NCBI RefSeq assembly: GCF_900128495.1
Contig: NZ_LT635803.1
Span: 43,316 to 107,315, forward strand
Source: Bacteroides ilei
Lineage (GTDB): Bacteria > Bacteroidota > Bacteroidia > Bacteroidales > Bacteroidaceae
Length of the DNA stretch: 64,000 bases
Direction: 5' to 3'
In this document: in pieces, positions 34,818 through 43,893 of the stretch
How positions within the stretch are numbered: the first letter of the stretch is position 1
How the letters are laid out: each line of letters starts with the position of its first letter
Translations under genes and position numbers: made by a program
Notes under the pieces: model-generated
The model's input: only the letters and a program-made list of their open reading frames with translations
Databases searched by the model: none
Told to the model about the DNA's origin: nothing

Positions 34818-36005
34818 GTGTCGTATAAAAGAGTTTATCTGAAACCCGGCAAGGAGGATTCGCTGAAGCGCTTCCATCCGTGGGTGTTTTCAGGGGCTAT
34901 TGCCCGTGTTGAAGGTGAGCCTGAAGAAGGTGAGATTGTCGATGTATATACGTCGAAGAAAGAATTTATAGCTTGTGGCCATTTCCAGATCGGAAGCATC
35001 GCTGTGCGTGTTCTTTCGTTCGTGCAGCAGGAAATAGACCATGAGTTCTGGGTACGCAAGCTGCGCGTGGCAAAGGAATTGCGTGTGGCCTTGGGGCTGA
35101 TCGGGAATCCGCAGAACAATACCTACCGTCTGGTACACGGTGAAGGCGACAACCTTCCGGGGCTGATTGTCGATGTGTATGACCATACCGCCGTGATGCA
35201 GGCTCATTCTGCCGGCATGCATGTATACCGGATGGAAATTGCCGATGCCTTGTCGGAAGTGATGGGCGACGTGATTAAGAATATTTATTATAAGTCGGAA
35301 ACGACCTTGCCGTTCAAGGCCGATCTGCTTGCCACCGAAAACGGGTTTATCAAAGGGGGAAGTCCCGAGAACATAGCCATGGAGAACGGACTGAAGTTCC
35401 ATGTCGACTGGCTGAAGGGTCAGAAGACCGGGTTTTTCGTCGACCAGCGCGAAAACCGTCACCTGCTGGAACGCTATGCCAGGGGACGTAACGTGCTGAA
35501 CATGTTCTGCTATACGGGTGGCTTCTCTTTCTATGCCATGAGGGGAGGGGCGAATCTGGTACATTCTGTCGATAGTTCGGCAAAGGCTATCGACCTGACC
35601 AATGAGAACGTGGAGCTGAATTTCCCGGGAGATACCCGCCACCAGGCTTTTGCCGAGGATGCTTTCAAGTTCCTTGACCGCATGGGCGACCAGTACGACC
35701 TGATTATTCTGGACCCTCCGGCCTTCGCCAAGCACCGTGATGCCTTGCGCAATGCCTTGAGAGGATATACCAAATTGAATGCCAAAGCTTTTGAGAAGAT
35801 ACGTCCGGGAGGCATCCTGTTTACCTTCTCCTGCTCGCAGGTGGTAAGTAAGGAGAATTTCCGCAATGCAGTGTTTACGGCTGCTGCACAAAGCGGACGC
35901 AGCGTACGTATCCTGCACCAGCTTACCCAGCCGGGCGACCATCCGGTGAATATCTATCACCCGGAAGGTGAGTACCTGAAAGGGCTGGTGCTTTATGTGG
36001 AATGA
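34818..36005 (+). CDS. class I SAM-dependent rRNA methyltransferase (RlmI-like, PUA domain)
   Basis: A 395-residue protein starting at GTG (34818). The N-terminal PUA RNA-binding domain (about 1-75, KRFHPWVFSGAI) is followed by an EEHEE-type linker and a Rossmann methyltransferase with NMFCYTGGFSFYAM (SAM-binding), DLIILDPPAFAK (DPPAF catalytic motif) and FTFSCSQVV. This is the RlmI/YccW layout, which methylates cytosine C5 in 23S rRNA. No in-frame ATG lies closer to the expected N terminus, so the GTG start is taken as real. A strong terminator follows. Confidence 0.9.
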   Translation: MSYKRVYLKPGKEDSLKRFHPWVFSGAIARVEGEPEEGEIVDVYTSKKEFIACGHFQIGSIAVRVLSFVQQEIDHEFWVRKLRVAKELRVALGLIGNPQNNTYRLVHGEGDNLPGLIVDVYDHTAVMQAHSAGMHVYRMEIADALSEVMGDVIKNIYYKSETTLPFKADLLATENGFIKGGSPENIAMENGLKFHVDWLKGQKTGFFVDQRENRHLLERYARGRNVLNMFCYTGGFSFYAMRGGANLVHSVDSSAKAIDLTNENVELNFPGDTRHQAFAEDAFKFLDRMGDQYDLIILDPPAFAKHRDALRNALRGYTKLNAKAFEKIRPGGILFTFSCSQVVSKENFRNAVFTAAAQSGRSVRILHQLTQPGDHPVNIYHPEGEYLKGLVLYVE

Positions 36006-36048
36006 TGTACCGCAGGATGTGACCTGTACGGCTATATGACAGGCTCAT

Positions 36049-36104
36049 ACAGAAAAGAACCGGGAGGATGTCCAGTTTCGGATCTCCTCCCGGTTCTTTT
36101 CTGT
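36049..36104. terminator. bidirectional terminator between the methyltransferase gene and glmS
   Basis: A perfect 20-bp inverted repeat (ACAGAAAAGAACCGGGAGGA and its complement) encloses a 16-base loop, with A- and T-rich outer stem ends. It serves both converging genes. Confidence 0.85.
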
Positions 36105-36121
36105 ATGGTTGCAACTGTTCG

Positions 36122-37966
36122 TTATTCTACGGTAACCGATTTCGCCAGGTTGCGCGGTTGGTCCACGTCCTTGCCTTTGCACACCGCAATGTGGTAGGCC
36201 AGCAGCTGGAGTGGGATGGTGGTAACCAGCGGCTCCAGGCATTCCAGGGTTTCCGGAATCTCGATGCAGTCGTCTGCCAGTTTGCTGATCACATTGTCGT
36301 TCTTGTTGACCAGCGCAATGATGCGCCCTTTGCGGGCTTTGATTTCCTGTATGTTGCTTACTATCTTTTCATACATCGCGTTCTGTGTGGCAATGACTAC
36401 GACAGGCATTTCCGTATCTACCAGTGCGATAGGGCCGTGCTTCATCTCGGCGGCGGGATATCCCTCGGCATGGATGTAGGAAATTTCCTTCAGCTTCAGG
36501 GCTCCTTCCAGCGCTACGGGGTAGCTGTAGCCGCGTCCCAGATACAGGAAGTTGTGGGCATAGGTGAATATGCGTGCCAGCTCGGCTATGTGGTCGTTCT
36601 CTGCCAGTACGTCCTTGATCTTGTCGGGGATACGGAGCAGTTCGTCTATGATCTTGCGGTATTCTTCGTCTTCTATGGTGCCCTTGGCCTTGCCTAGCGT
36701 CAGTGCGAACATGGTCAGTACGGTTACCTGTCCGGTGAATGCCTTGGTCGAAGCGACTCCGATTTCGGGGCCTACATGGATGTAGGATCCGGAGTTGGTG
36801 ATACGGGGGATGGATGAACCTACCGCATTGCAGATTCCGTATACAAAGGCTCCTTTGGCCTGTGCCAGTTCGATGGCTGCCAGGGTGTCGGCCGTCTCGC
36901 CCGACTGGGAGATGGCTATCACCACGTCGCCGTCGGTTATCACCGGATTGCGGTAACGGAATTCCGAAGCGTATTCCACTTCCACCGGTATGCGGCAGAA
37001 CGCCTCTATCAGCTGTTTCCCTATCAGTCCGGCGTGCCAGGATGTACCGCAGGCTACAATGACGAAACGGCGTGCGTTGAGCAGGCGTTCCTTGTGGTCG
37101 TTCACTGCCGATAGCACTACCTGGTGCACTTCTCCGCGTACACGGCCGCGCATGCAGTCGTTAATGCATTCGGGCTGTTCGAAGATTTCCTTCAGCATGA
37201 AATGCGGATATCCGCCTTTTTCCAGCTGGCCGATGTTCATGTCGACGGTTTTGATTTCCGCCGGTTGCGATTCGTTGATCAGATTGACTATCTTCAGAGG
37301 TTTCCCTTGTTCCAGAATAGCTATCTCACCATCCTGCAGATAAACCACCTTGTCGGTGTATTCCACTATCGGGGTGGCGTCCGAAGCCAGGAAGAACTCG
37401 TCCTGTCCGATGCCTATCACCAGCGGACTGCTTTTGCGGGCGGCAATGATGCGCTCGGGGTGCTGGTGGTCCAGAATGGCGATGGCATAGGCACCGATCA
37501 CTTTATGCAGGGCGGTCTGGACGGCTTTCAGCAGGTCCAGGTGATAGGTCACCTGGAAATATTCTATCAGCTGTACCAGCACTTCCGTGTCGGTCGAGCT
37601 ACGGAACGTATAGCCTTTTGCCTGCAGTTGTTCACGCAGGGTGGCGTAGTTTTCGATGATTCCGTTGTGTATGAGGGCCAGATTGCCCGACTGGGAAAGA
37701 TGGGGATGGGCGTTTTCCTGACTGGGCTCGCCGTGGGTGGCCCACCGTGTGTGGGCTATGCCTACGCAGCCCGACGTATCCTTTTGTGAGGCCAGTTCCT
37801 CCAGATTCGATACTTTCCCTTTGGCTTTATATACATTGAGTTGGTTTGTGTCACTGATAAGACCCACACCCGAACTGTCGTATCCACGGTATTCCAGCCG
37901 CTTCAGTCCTTTGATCAGGATAGGGTAAGCTTTACGCTTTCCTATGTAACCTACGATTCCGCACAT
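36122..37966 (-). CDS. glmS: glucosamine-6-phosphate synthase
   Basis: A 614-residue glutamine:fructose-6-phosphate amidotransferase. Cys2 (MCGIVGYIG) is the glutaminase nucleophile; the N-terminal domain contains HTRWATHGEPS and NGIIENYATLR. Two SIS domains follow (CGTSWHAGLIGKQLIE, then ISQSGETADTLAAIE), and the C terminus ends in KSVTVE. It supplies glucosamine for peptidoglycan and lipid A. No glmS-type ribozyme is expected in this group and none was seen upstream. Confidence 0.97.
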   Translation of the reverse strand: MCGIVGYIGKRKAYPILIKGLKRLEYRGYDSSGVGLISDTNQLNVYKAKGKVSNLEELASQKDTSGCVGIAHTRWATHGEPSQENAHPHLSQSGNLALIHNGIIENYATLREQLQAKGYTFRSSTDTEVLVQLIEYFQVTYHLDLLKAVQTALHKVIGAYAIAILDHQHPERIIAARKSSPLVIGIGQDEFFLASDATPIVEYTDKVVYLQDGEIAILEQGKPLKIVNLINESQPAEIKTVDMNIGQLEKGGYPHFMLKEIFEQPECINDCMRGRVRGEVHQVVLSAVNDHKERLLNARRFVIVACGTSWHAGLIGKQLIEAFCRIPVEVEYASEFRYRNPVITDGDVVIAISQSGETADTLAAIELAQAKGAFVYGICNAVGSSIPRITNSGSYIHVGPEIGVASTKAFTGQVTVLTMFALTLGKAKGTIEDEEYRKIIDELLRIPDKIKDVLAENDHIAELARIFTYAHNFLYLGRGYSYPVALEGALKLKEISYIHAEGYPAAEMKHGPIALVDTEMPVVVIATQNAMYEKIVSNIQEIKARKGRIIALVNKNDNVISKLADDCIEIPETLECLEPLVTTIPLQLLAYHIAVCKGKDVDQPRNLAKSVTVE

Positions 37967-38029
37967 GTCTTCTATTTAGGATTATTCTGTTAAAATGATA
38001 ATAATAACATGCGAATTTACGAATATAGC

Positions 38030-38037
38030 CAAAGATA
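38030..38037 (-). promoter_or_regulatory. -7 promoter box of glmS
   Basis: TATCTTTG on the minus strand, 63 bases before the glmS ATG. The divergent helicase gene has a box at 38074-38081. Confidence 0.45.
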
Positions 38038-38073
38038 AACAAGCCGAATATGGAATTTTTCCTATAAGTTTGA

Positions 38074-38081
38074 TATATTTG
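38074..38081 (+). promoter_or_regulatory. -7 promoter box of the DEAD-box helicase gene
   Basis: TATATTTG, 22 bases before the ATG at 38104. Confidence 0.45.
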
Positions 38082-38103
38082 CAATGATAACCCTAAAAAC
38101 TGG

Positions 38104-39423
38104 ATGATGGATATACCGACTATTTTAGCGAACCTGAAGATTGAGAAGTTGAACGGAATGCAGCAGGCTGCCCTTGAGGCCGCTGCCGGTGGAGGCGACC
38201 TGATTCTGCTGTCGCCTACGGGGTCGGGGAAGACCCTGGCTTACCTGCTGCCGCTGGTAGATATGCTGAAGCCCGATGTGGCGGGAGTGCAGGCCGTAGT
38301 GCTGGTGCCTTCACGTGAGCTGGCCCTGCAGATCGAGCAGGTGTTCAAGTCGATGGGTACCGGCTATAAGGTGATGAGCTGCTACGGCGGACGGCCTGCC
38401 ATGGACGAACACCGTACCATGAAGGGAATTTCCCCTTCGGTGATCATCGGTACTCCGGGGCGTATGAACGACCACCTGGAGAAGCAGAATTTCGATCCCG
38501 CTGCTGTGCGTTACCTGATTATCGACGAGTTCGACAAATGTCTGGAATTCGGATTCCAGGAGGAGATGGAGGAAGTGATCGGCAAATTGCCGGCCCTGCG
38601 CCGCCGTTTCCTGCTTTCGGCTACCGATGCCGAAGAGATACCCCGCTTTACGGGATTGGGCAGGACGGTACGGCTGGATTTCCTGGATCCGGACCGTCCC
38701 TTGTCAAGCCGCCTGCAGGTGTATAAGGTTCTTTCGCCCGAAAAGGACAAGCTGGAAACTCTGTATAAGTTGCTGTGCTGCCTGGGCGACAGCTCCACGC
38801 TGGTGTTCTGTAACCACCGTGAAAGTGTCGACAGGGTAGGGAAATACCTGCATTCCATGAAGGTTTATTGTGAAACGTTCCATGGGGGAATGGAGCAGGA
38901 CGACCGTGAACGGGCCCTGTACAAGTTCCGTAACGGGAGCTGCCATATCTTTATCTCTACCGATCTGGCTGCACGCGGTCTGGATATCCCCGATATCCGG
39001 AATGTGGTGCATTACCACCTGCCGCTGTCCGAGGACGGTTTTATCCACCGTAACGGACGTACAGCCCGCTGGGATGCCGACGGATGTGCCTATGTGATTC
39101 TGGGGCCGGAGGAACGGCTCCCGGCTTATGTACGTGAAGAGCCGGAAGAGTTTGTCTTTCCCCCGCAGATTCCCGGACCGTCCGAACCGGAGTTCGTGAC
39201 TTTCTACATAGGCAAGGGAAAGAAGGACAAGATCAATAAGATTGATATCGTAGGCTTCCTTTCCAAGAAAGGGAACCTTAACCGGGAAGATGTGGGCCGG
39301 GTGGACGTGAAAGACCATTATGCCTTTGCCGCCGTTTCCCGTAAAAAGGCACGCCAGGCATTGAAACTGCTCCGTAACGAGAAAATCAAGGGCGTGAAGA
39401 CCGTGATTGAGCTGGCCCGGTAA
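38104..39423 (+). CDS. DEAD-box RNA helicase with DbpA-like C-terminal domain
   Basis: A 439-residue RNA helicase. Motifs present are LSPTGSGKTLAYLLP (I), VPSRELALQI (Ia), GTPGRM (Ib), DEFD in place of DEAD (II), SAT (III), STDLAARGLDIP and HRNGRTAR (V/VI, with HRNGR instead of HRIGR). The last ~75 residues (YIGKGKKDKINKIDIVGFLS onward) resemble the DbpA RNA-binding domain, which suggests a role in ribosome assembly. Two adjacent ATGs (38104 and 38107) are possible starts. The DEFD variant keeps both catalytic acidic positions. Confidence 0.9.
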   Translation: MMDIPTILANLKIEKLNGMQQAALEAAAGGGDLILLSPTGSGKTLAYLLPLVDMLKPDVAGVQAVVLVPSRELALQIEQVFKSMGTGYKVMSCYGGRPAMDEHRTMKGISPSVIIGTPGRMNDHLEKQNFDPAAVRYLIIDEFDKCLEFGFQEEMEEVIGKLPALRRRFLLSATDAEEIPRFTGLGRTVRLDFLDPDRPLSSRLQVYKVLSPEKDKLETLYKLLCCLGDSSTLVFCNHRESVDRVGKYLHSMKVYCETFHGGMEQDDRERALYKFRNGSCHIFISTDLAARGLDIPDIRNVVHYHLPLSEDGFIHRNGRTARWDADGCAYVILGPEERLPAYVREEPEEFVFPPQIPGPSEPEFVTFYIGKGKKDKINKIDIVGFLSKKGNLNREDVGRVDVKDHYAFAAVSRKKARQALKLLRNEKIKGVKTVIELAR

Positions 39424-39589
39424 TCGGGCCTCCCGCCGGTGCCTTGAACCTTGTATGATACTATGGACCTGCCTTGAAGCCGATTCCCGGATGTGAGGTA
39501 GGCAGATATCGATGTGTAATTAAAATACGGGTATTCACAATAATCTGAAAGGATAACTTGGTGTATACGGGAAAAATATTAGAAAAACT

Positions 39590-39620
39590 TTTGGAAGTCT
39601 GAAAATATTGACTAAATTCG
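39590..39620 (+). promoter_or_regulatory. promoter of the serC-serA operon
   Basis: TTTG (39590-39593), 19 bases, then TAAATTCG (39613-39620), close to the TTTG-19-TAnnTTTG consensus. The ATG is at 39667, leaving a leader of about 40 bases. No other feature was seen between 39424 and 39589. Confidence 0.5.
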
Positions 39621-39666
39621 CACTTGTTACATTTTGAACTTATTGTTTAACCAAAACAAACTTCCA

Positions 39667-40737
39667 ATGAAAAAACATAATTTTAATGCGGGACCTTCTA
39701 TCTTGCCTCGCGAGGTAATCGAAAAAACAGCTCAGGCTATTCTTGATTTTAACGGTTCAGGACTGTCTTTGATGGAAATCAGTCACCGCGCTAAAGACTT
39801 TCAGCCGGTAGTGGATGAGGCAGTAGCCTTGTTCAAGGAACTGCTGAATATTCCCGAAGGTTATTCGGTATTATTCCTGGGTGGCGGAGCAAGTCTGGAG
39901 TTCTGTATGGTTCCATATAATTTCCTCGAAAAGAAAGCTGCTTATCTTAATACAGGTACATGGGCCAAGAAGGCAATGAAGGAGGCCAAGGCATTCGGCG
40001 AAACTGTCGAAGTGGCATCTTCCGAAAAGGACGGCTATACCTATATTCCGAAGGGATTTGAGGTTCCTGCCGATGCCGACTATTTCCATATCACTACCAA
40101 CAATACCATTTACGGTACCGAATTGCATGCCGATCCGGAAGTCAGTGTTCCGATGGTGGCCGATATGTCATCCGATATCTTCTCACGTCCGGTCGATGTT
40201 TCCAAATATATCTGTATCTATGGCGGTGCCCAGAAGAATCTGGCTCCTGCCGGCGTTACTTTCGTCATTGTAAAGAACGATGCGTTGGGTAAGGTTTCCC
40301 GCCATATTCCTACTATGTTGAACTATCAGACCCATGTCGATAAGGGCTCTATGTTCAATACTCCTCCTGTAGTTCCTATCTATGCTGCCTTGCAGACTCT
40401 CCGCTGGCTGAAGGAACAGGGTGGTGTTCTGGAAATGCAGCGCCGTGCCAAACAGCGTGCCGATATGCTGTATTCCGAAATCGACCGTAACAAGCTGTTC
40501 CGCGGTACAGTAACCGTTCCGGAAGACCGTTCATACATGAACATCTGTTTTGTCATGGCCGATGAATACAAGGATCTGGAGGCCGACTTCCTGAAATTCG
40601 CTACCGATAAAGGTATGGTGGGTATCAAGGGTCACCGTTCAGTAGGCGGATTCCGTGCTTCCTGCTATAATGCGTTGCCGATAGAAAGTGTACAGGCACT
40701 GATCGACTGTATGCAGGAGTTCGAAAAGATGCATTGA
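39667..40737 (+). CDS. serC: phosphoserine aminotransferase
   Basis: A 356-residue class V aminotransferase acting on 3-phosphohydroxypyruvate in serine synthesis, and also in the vitamin B6 route. Motifs: HNFNAGPSILPREV at the start, FLGGGASLEFCMVPYN, and YGGAQKNLAPAGVTFVIV carrying the PLP-binding lysine. The C terminus shows GHRSVGGFRASCYNALP. ATG at 39667 gives the usual N terminus; an in-frame TTG at 39634 is rejected. serA follows on the same strand after a 121-base gap. Confidence 0.97.
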   Translation: MKKHNFNAGPSILPREVIEKTAQAILDFNGSGLSLMEISHRAKDFQPVVDEAVALFKELLNIPEGYSVLFLGGGASLEFCMVPYNFLEKKAAYLNTGTWAKKAMKEAKAFGETVEVASSEKDGYTYIPKGFEVPADADYFHITTNNTIYGTELHADPEVSVPMVADMSSDIFSRPVDVSKYICIYGGAQKNLAPAGVTFVIVKNDALGKVSRHIPTMLNYQTHVDKGSMFNTPPVVPIYAALQTLRWLKEQGGVLEMQRRAKQRADMLYSEIDRNKLFRGTVTVPEDRSYMNICFVMADEYKDLEADFLKFATDKGMVGIKGHRSVGGFRASCYNALPIESVQALIDCMQEFEKMH

Positions 40738-40777
40738 TCCGGAAAAGAGAAAAATTAGGAAATTAAATGATATAGAT

Positions 40778-40826
40778 GAGTTATGGATTGTTCCATACCA
40801 TACAGGGATGGCGTGATTCATAACTC
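40778..40826 (+). repeat. hairpin between serC and serA
   Basis: GAGTTATG (40778-40785) pairs with CATAACTC (40819-40826), with a smaller inner stem, followed by TTCTTTATTTT. It could attenuate transcription into serA or stabilise the serC mRNA end. Confidence 0.45.
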
Positions 40827-40858
40827 TTCTTTATTTTAAACTCATAAATCTGATTATT

Positions 40859-41782
40859 ATGAAAGTTTTAGTTGCTACCGAAAAACCTTTTGCCAAAGTA
40901 GCTGTCGACGGTATCCGGAAGGAAGTCGAAGCTGCTGGTTATGAATTGGCTTTACTCGAAAAATATACCGACAAGAAACAGCTGCTCGATGCGGTAAAGG
41001 ATGCGGATGCTCTCATTATCCGTAGCGATATTGTCGACAAGGAAGTGCTCGATGCCGCTTCCGGACTGAAGATTGTGGTACGTGCCGGTGCCGGTTACGA
41101 TAATGTGGATCTGGATGAGGCTACCGCCCACGGTGTATGTGTCATGAATACTCCGGGACAGAACTCGAATGCTGTGGCCGAACTGGCCTTCGGACTGATG
41201 ATCATGGCTGTCCGTAACTTCTACGATGGCAAGTCGGGTACCGAACTGAAAGGCAAGAAGCTGGGTATCCACGCTTATGGTAATGTGGGCCGCAACGTGG
41301 CACGTATCGCCAAAGGTATCGGTATGGACATTTACGCTTACGATGCTTTCTGTCCGAAGGAAGTCATGGAAGCCGACGGCATCAAGCCGGTATCTTCTGC
41401 CGAAGAGCTGTATGAAACCTGTAATGTAGTTTCCCTGCATATTCCGGCAACAGCCGAAACCAAGAATTCCATCAATTATGCACTGGTTAACCGGATGCCG
41501 AAAAACGGTCTGCTGGTGAATACGGCCCGTAAGGAGGTTATCAATGAGTCCGAACTTATCAAACTGATGGAGGAACGTCCCGATTTGAAGTATGTGACCG
41601 ATATCATGCCGGTAGCAAACGAAGAATTTGTGGCCAAGTTCCCGGGACGTTATTTCTCTACACCGAAGAAGATGGGTGCGCAGACTGCCGAAGCGAATAT
41701 CAATGCCGGTATCGCAGCGGCCCGTCAGATTGTGGGCTTCCTGAAAGATGGTTGTGAGAAGTTCCGTGTAAACAAGAAATAA
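40859..41782 (+). CDS. serA: D-3-phosphoglycerate dehydrogenase (short form)
   Basis: A 307-residue D-2-hydroxyacid dehydrogenase, first enzyme of serine synthesis. It shows VVRAGAGYDNVDLDEATAHG and NTPGQNSNAVAELAFGLM (substrate side), GKKLGIHAYGNVGRNVARIA (NAD-binding) and NTARKEVINESEL. The catalytic C-terminal block is atypical: MGAQTAEANINAGIAAARQI where many relatives carry a His-containing HxGA motif. It lacks the ACT regulatory domain, so serine feedback must differ from the long form. It is followed after 14 bases by the DUF1015 gene. Confidence 0.92.
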   Translation: MKVLVATEKPFAKVAVDGIRKEVEAAGYELALLEKYTDKKQLLDAVKDADALIIRSDIVDKEVLDAASGLKIVVRAGAGYDNVDLDEATAHGVCVMNTPGQNSNAVAELAFGLMIMAVRNFYDGKSGTELKGKKLGIHAYGNVGRNVARIAKGIGMDIYAYDAFCPKEVMEADGIKPVSSAEELYETCNVVSLHIPATAETKNSINYALVNRMPKNGLLVNTARKEVINESELIKLMEERPDLKYVTDIMPVANEEFVAKFPGRYFSTPKKMGAQTAEANINAGIAAARQIVGFLKDGCEKFRVNKK

Positions 41783-41796
41783 AAAACTGAAGCATT

Positions 41797-43044
41797 ATGG
41801 CAATCGTTAAACCATTCAAGGGAATTCGTCCGCCGAAGGAACTGGTGGAGCAGGTGGCTTCCCGGCCTTACGACGTGCTGAATTCTGCCGAAGCACGTGC
41901 CGAAGCGGAAGGCAACGAGAAATCCCTTTATCATATCATTAAGCCGGAAATCGATTTTCCGGAAGGTACCGACGAGCACGATCCCCGCGTATATGGAAAG
42001 GCCGCCGAGAATTTCCTGAAATTCCAGGAGAAAGGTTGGCTGGTGCAGGACAAGAAGGACTGTTATTACATCTATGCCCAGACCATGAACGGCAAGACGC
42101 AGTACGGACTGGTGGTGGGGGCTTACGTGCCCGACTATATGAACGGGGTGATCAAGAAGCATGAACTTACACGCCGTGACAAGGAGGAGGACCGCATGAA
42201 ACATGTGCGGGTAAACAATGCGAATATCGAACCGGTGTTCTTTGCTTATCCCGACAATGACGTGCTGGATGCCATCATCGCAAAATATACGGCCCGCAAG
42301 CCGGAATACGATTTCATTGCACCGGGCGACGGATTCGGACATACGTTCTGGGTGATCGATGACGATGCCGATATCGCTACCATTACGGAAACATTTGCCA
42401 AAATTCCTGCCCTTTATATTGCCGACGGACATCACCGTAGCGCTGCGGCAGCATTGGTCGGTGCCGAAAAGGCGGCACAGAATCCGGATCATAAGGGCGA
42501 TGAGGAATATAATTACTTTATGGCTGTGTGCTTCCCGGCAAGTCAGCTCACCATCATCGACTATAACCGGGTGGTAAAGGACCTGAACGGATTGACTCCG
42601 CAGCAGTTCCTGGATGCGTTGCGGAAGCATTTCGATGTGGAGGATAAGGGTACGGAAATCTATAAGCCTGCAGCCTTGCATAACTTCTCCCTGTATCTTG
42701 ACGGGCATTGGTACAGCCTCACGGCCAAACCGGGCACGTACGATGACAATGACCCGATCGGTGTGCTTGACGTGACTATCTCTTCCAATCTGATTCTGGA
42801 CGAGATTCTCGGCATCAAGGACCTGCGTTCGGACAAGCGCATCGATTTCGTGGGCGGTATCCGCGGACTGGGTGAGCTCAAGAAACGGGTGGACAGCGGC
42901 GAGATGAAGATGGCGCTGGCCCTCTATCCGGTTTCCATGAAGCAGCTGATGGACATTGCCGATACGGGTAACATCATGCCGCCGAAGACGACGTGGTTTG
43001 AACCGAAACTGCGTTCGGGACTGGTTATCCATAAGTTGGAATAA
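41797..43044 (+). CDS. DUF1015 family protein
   Basis: A 415-residue soluble protein of the DUF1015 family: MAIVKPFKGIRPPKELVEQV at the start, RPYDVLNSAEA, YIYAQTMNGKTQYGLVVGAY, the central ADGHHRSAAAALVG and the C-terminal MPPKTTWFEPKLRSGLVIH. It is encoded 14 bases after serA, a linkage common in Bacteroidota and some anaerobes, which suggests a role around phosphoserine or serine metabolism. The biochemical function is not established. The conserved HH pair and PPKTTWF motif would be the candidates for active-site residues. Confidence 0.88.
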   Translation: MAIVKPFKGIRPPKELVEQVASRPYDVLNSAEARAEAEGNEKSLYHIIKPEIDFPEGTDEHDPRVYGKAAENFLKFQEKGWLVQDKKDCYYIYAQTMNGKTQYGLVVGAYVPDYMNGVIKKHELTRRDKEEDRMKHVRVNNANIEPVFFAYPDNDVLDAIIAKYTARKPEYDFIAPGDGFGHTFWVIDDDADIATITETFAKIPALYIADGHHRSAAAALVGAEKAAQNPDHKGDEEYNYFMAVCFPASQLTIIDYNRVVKDLNGLTPQQFLDALRKHFDVEDKGTEIYKPAALHNFSLYLDGHWYSLTAKPGTYDDNDPIGVLDVTISSNLILDEILGIKDLRSDKRIDFVGGIRGLGELKKRVDSGEMKMALALYPVSMKQLMDIADTGNIMPPKTTWFEPKLRSGLVIHKLE

Positions 43045-43077
43045 TTCCCAGACTAAACCGGGACTTATTATATATCA

Positions 43078-43116
43078 GAAGCCTCGTTCCTTTTTTTCGG
43101 AAAAGGAAGAGGCTTC
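43078..43116 (+). terminator. terminator of the serC-serA-DUF1015 operon
   Basis: GAAGCCTC/GAGGCTTC outer stem with TTCCTTTT/AAAAGGAA inner stem, followed by ATTTGTATTTTTG. It lies 33 bases past the DUF1015 stop. Confidence 0.7.
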
Positions 43117-43121
43117 ATTTG

Positions 43122-43137
43122 TATTTTTGTATTTTTG
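43122..43137 (+). promoter_or_regulatory. tandem -7 boxes before the YigZ gene
   Basis: Two adjacent copies of TATTTTTG (43122-43129 and 43130-43137) lie only 5-13 bases from the ATG at 43143. Either would give an mRNA with a very short leader. They also form the T-rich tail of the preceding terminator. Confidence 0.4.
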
Positions 43138-43142
43138 CACCC

Positions 43143-43769
43143 ATGATACAAGAAGATACATATAAGACTATAACCGGCAGGTCGGAATCTGTCTATACCG
43201 AAAAGAGGAGCAAGTTCATTGCTGTGGCGCTTCCTGTACGCACTCTTGCCGAAGTCAAGGCTTACCTTGAAGAATATCAGAAAAAGTATTATGATGCCCG
43301 TCATGTGTGTTATGCCTACATGCTGGGGGCCGACAGGAAGGAGTTCCGTGCCAATGACAACGGGGAACCTTCGGGAACTGCCGGAAAGCCTATCCTGGGG
43401 CAGATCAATTCCAAGGAGCTGACCGACGTGCTGGTCATCGTGGTGCGGTATTTCGGCGGTATCAAGCTGGGTACCAGCGGACTGATTGTGGCTTACCGTA
43501 CGGCTGCCGCACAGGCGCTCGGGGAGGCCGAAATTATCGAGAAGACCGTCGACGCTACGGTGGCAGTAGCCTTCGAATATCCGTTCATGAACGATGTGAT
43601 GCGTATCGTCAAGGAAGAGTCGCCCGAAATCCTCGAGCAGTCGTATGATATGGACTGCTTCATGCGGCTGCGCATCCGCAAGTCGCTCATGCCTCTGTTG
43701 CGGGCCCGTCTGGAAAAGGTAGAGACCCTCCGCTTCCCCGAAGAGGAGGAAGGTTCCTCCCTGGAATAG
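43143..43769 (+). CDS. YigZ/IMPACT family protein
   Basis: A 208-residue protein of the UPF0029/IMPACT family. The N-terminal domain holds SKFIAVALPVRTLAEVKAYL, ARHVCYAYMLG, NDNGEPSGTAGKPIL and VRYFGGIKLGTSGLIVAYR; a ferredoxin-like C-terminal domain follows. Bacterial YigZ function is unknown, though the fold is related to translation factors. ATG at 43143 gives the normal start. It appears to be a single gene with promoter elements overlapping the upstream terminator. Confidence 0.9.
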   Translation: MIQEDTYKTITGRSESVYTEKRSKFIAVALPVRTLAEVKAYLEEYQKKYYDARHVCYAYMLGADRKEFRANDNGEPSGTAGKPILGQINSKELTDVLVIVVRYFGGIKLGTSGLIVAYRTAAAQALGEAEIIEKTVDATVAVAFEYPFMNDVMRIVKEESPEILEQSYDMDCFMRLRIRKSLMPLLRARLEKVETLRFPEEEEGSSLE

Positions 43770-43852
43770 CCCGCTTCCGTCTGTCTGTAACATGTGTTTC
43801 TTGTGAAATGTTTTTGTAACAGGTATGACATCATTACGTTAACTTCTTCGCA

Positions 43853-43860
43853 TACTTTTG
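43853..43860 (+). promoter_or_regulatory. -7 promoter box of the porin gene
   Basis: TACTTTTG, 33 bases before the ATG at 43894. Confidence 0.4.
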
Positions 43861-43893
43861 CCGCGGATTTAAAAAGTAGTGAGAAGTTTATAC

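Noticed and set aside
34890..35960. 356-codon minus-strand frame
   Set aside because: It is antisense to the RlmI-like methyltransferase gene, whose SAM-binding and DPPAF motifs are clear.
36060..38100. glmS ribozyme or riboswitch
   Set aside because: The glmS leader is short and shows no pseudoknot-like conserved core; only a -7 box was identified.
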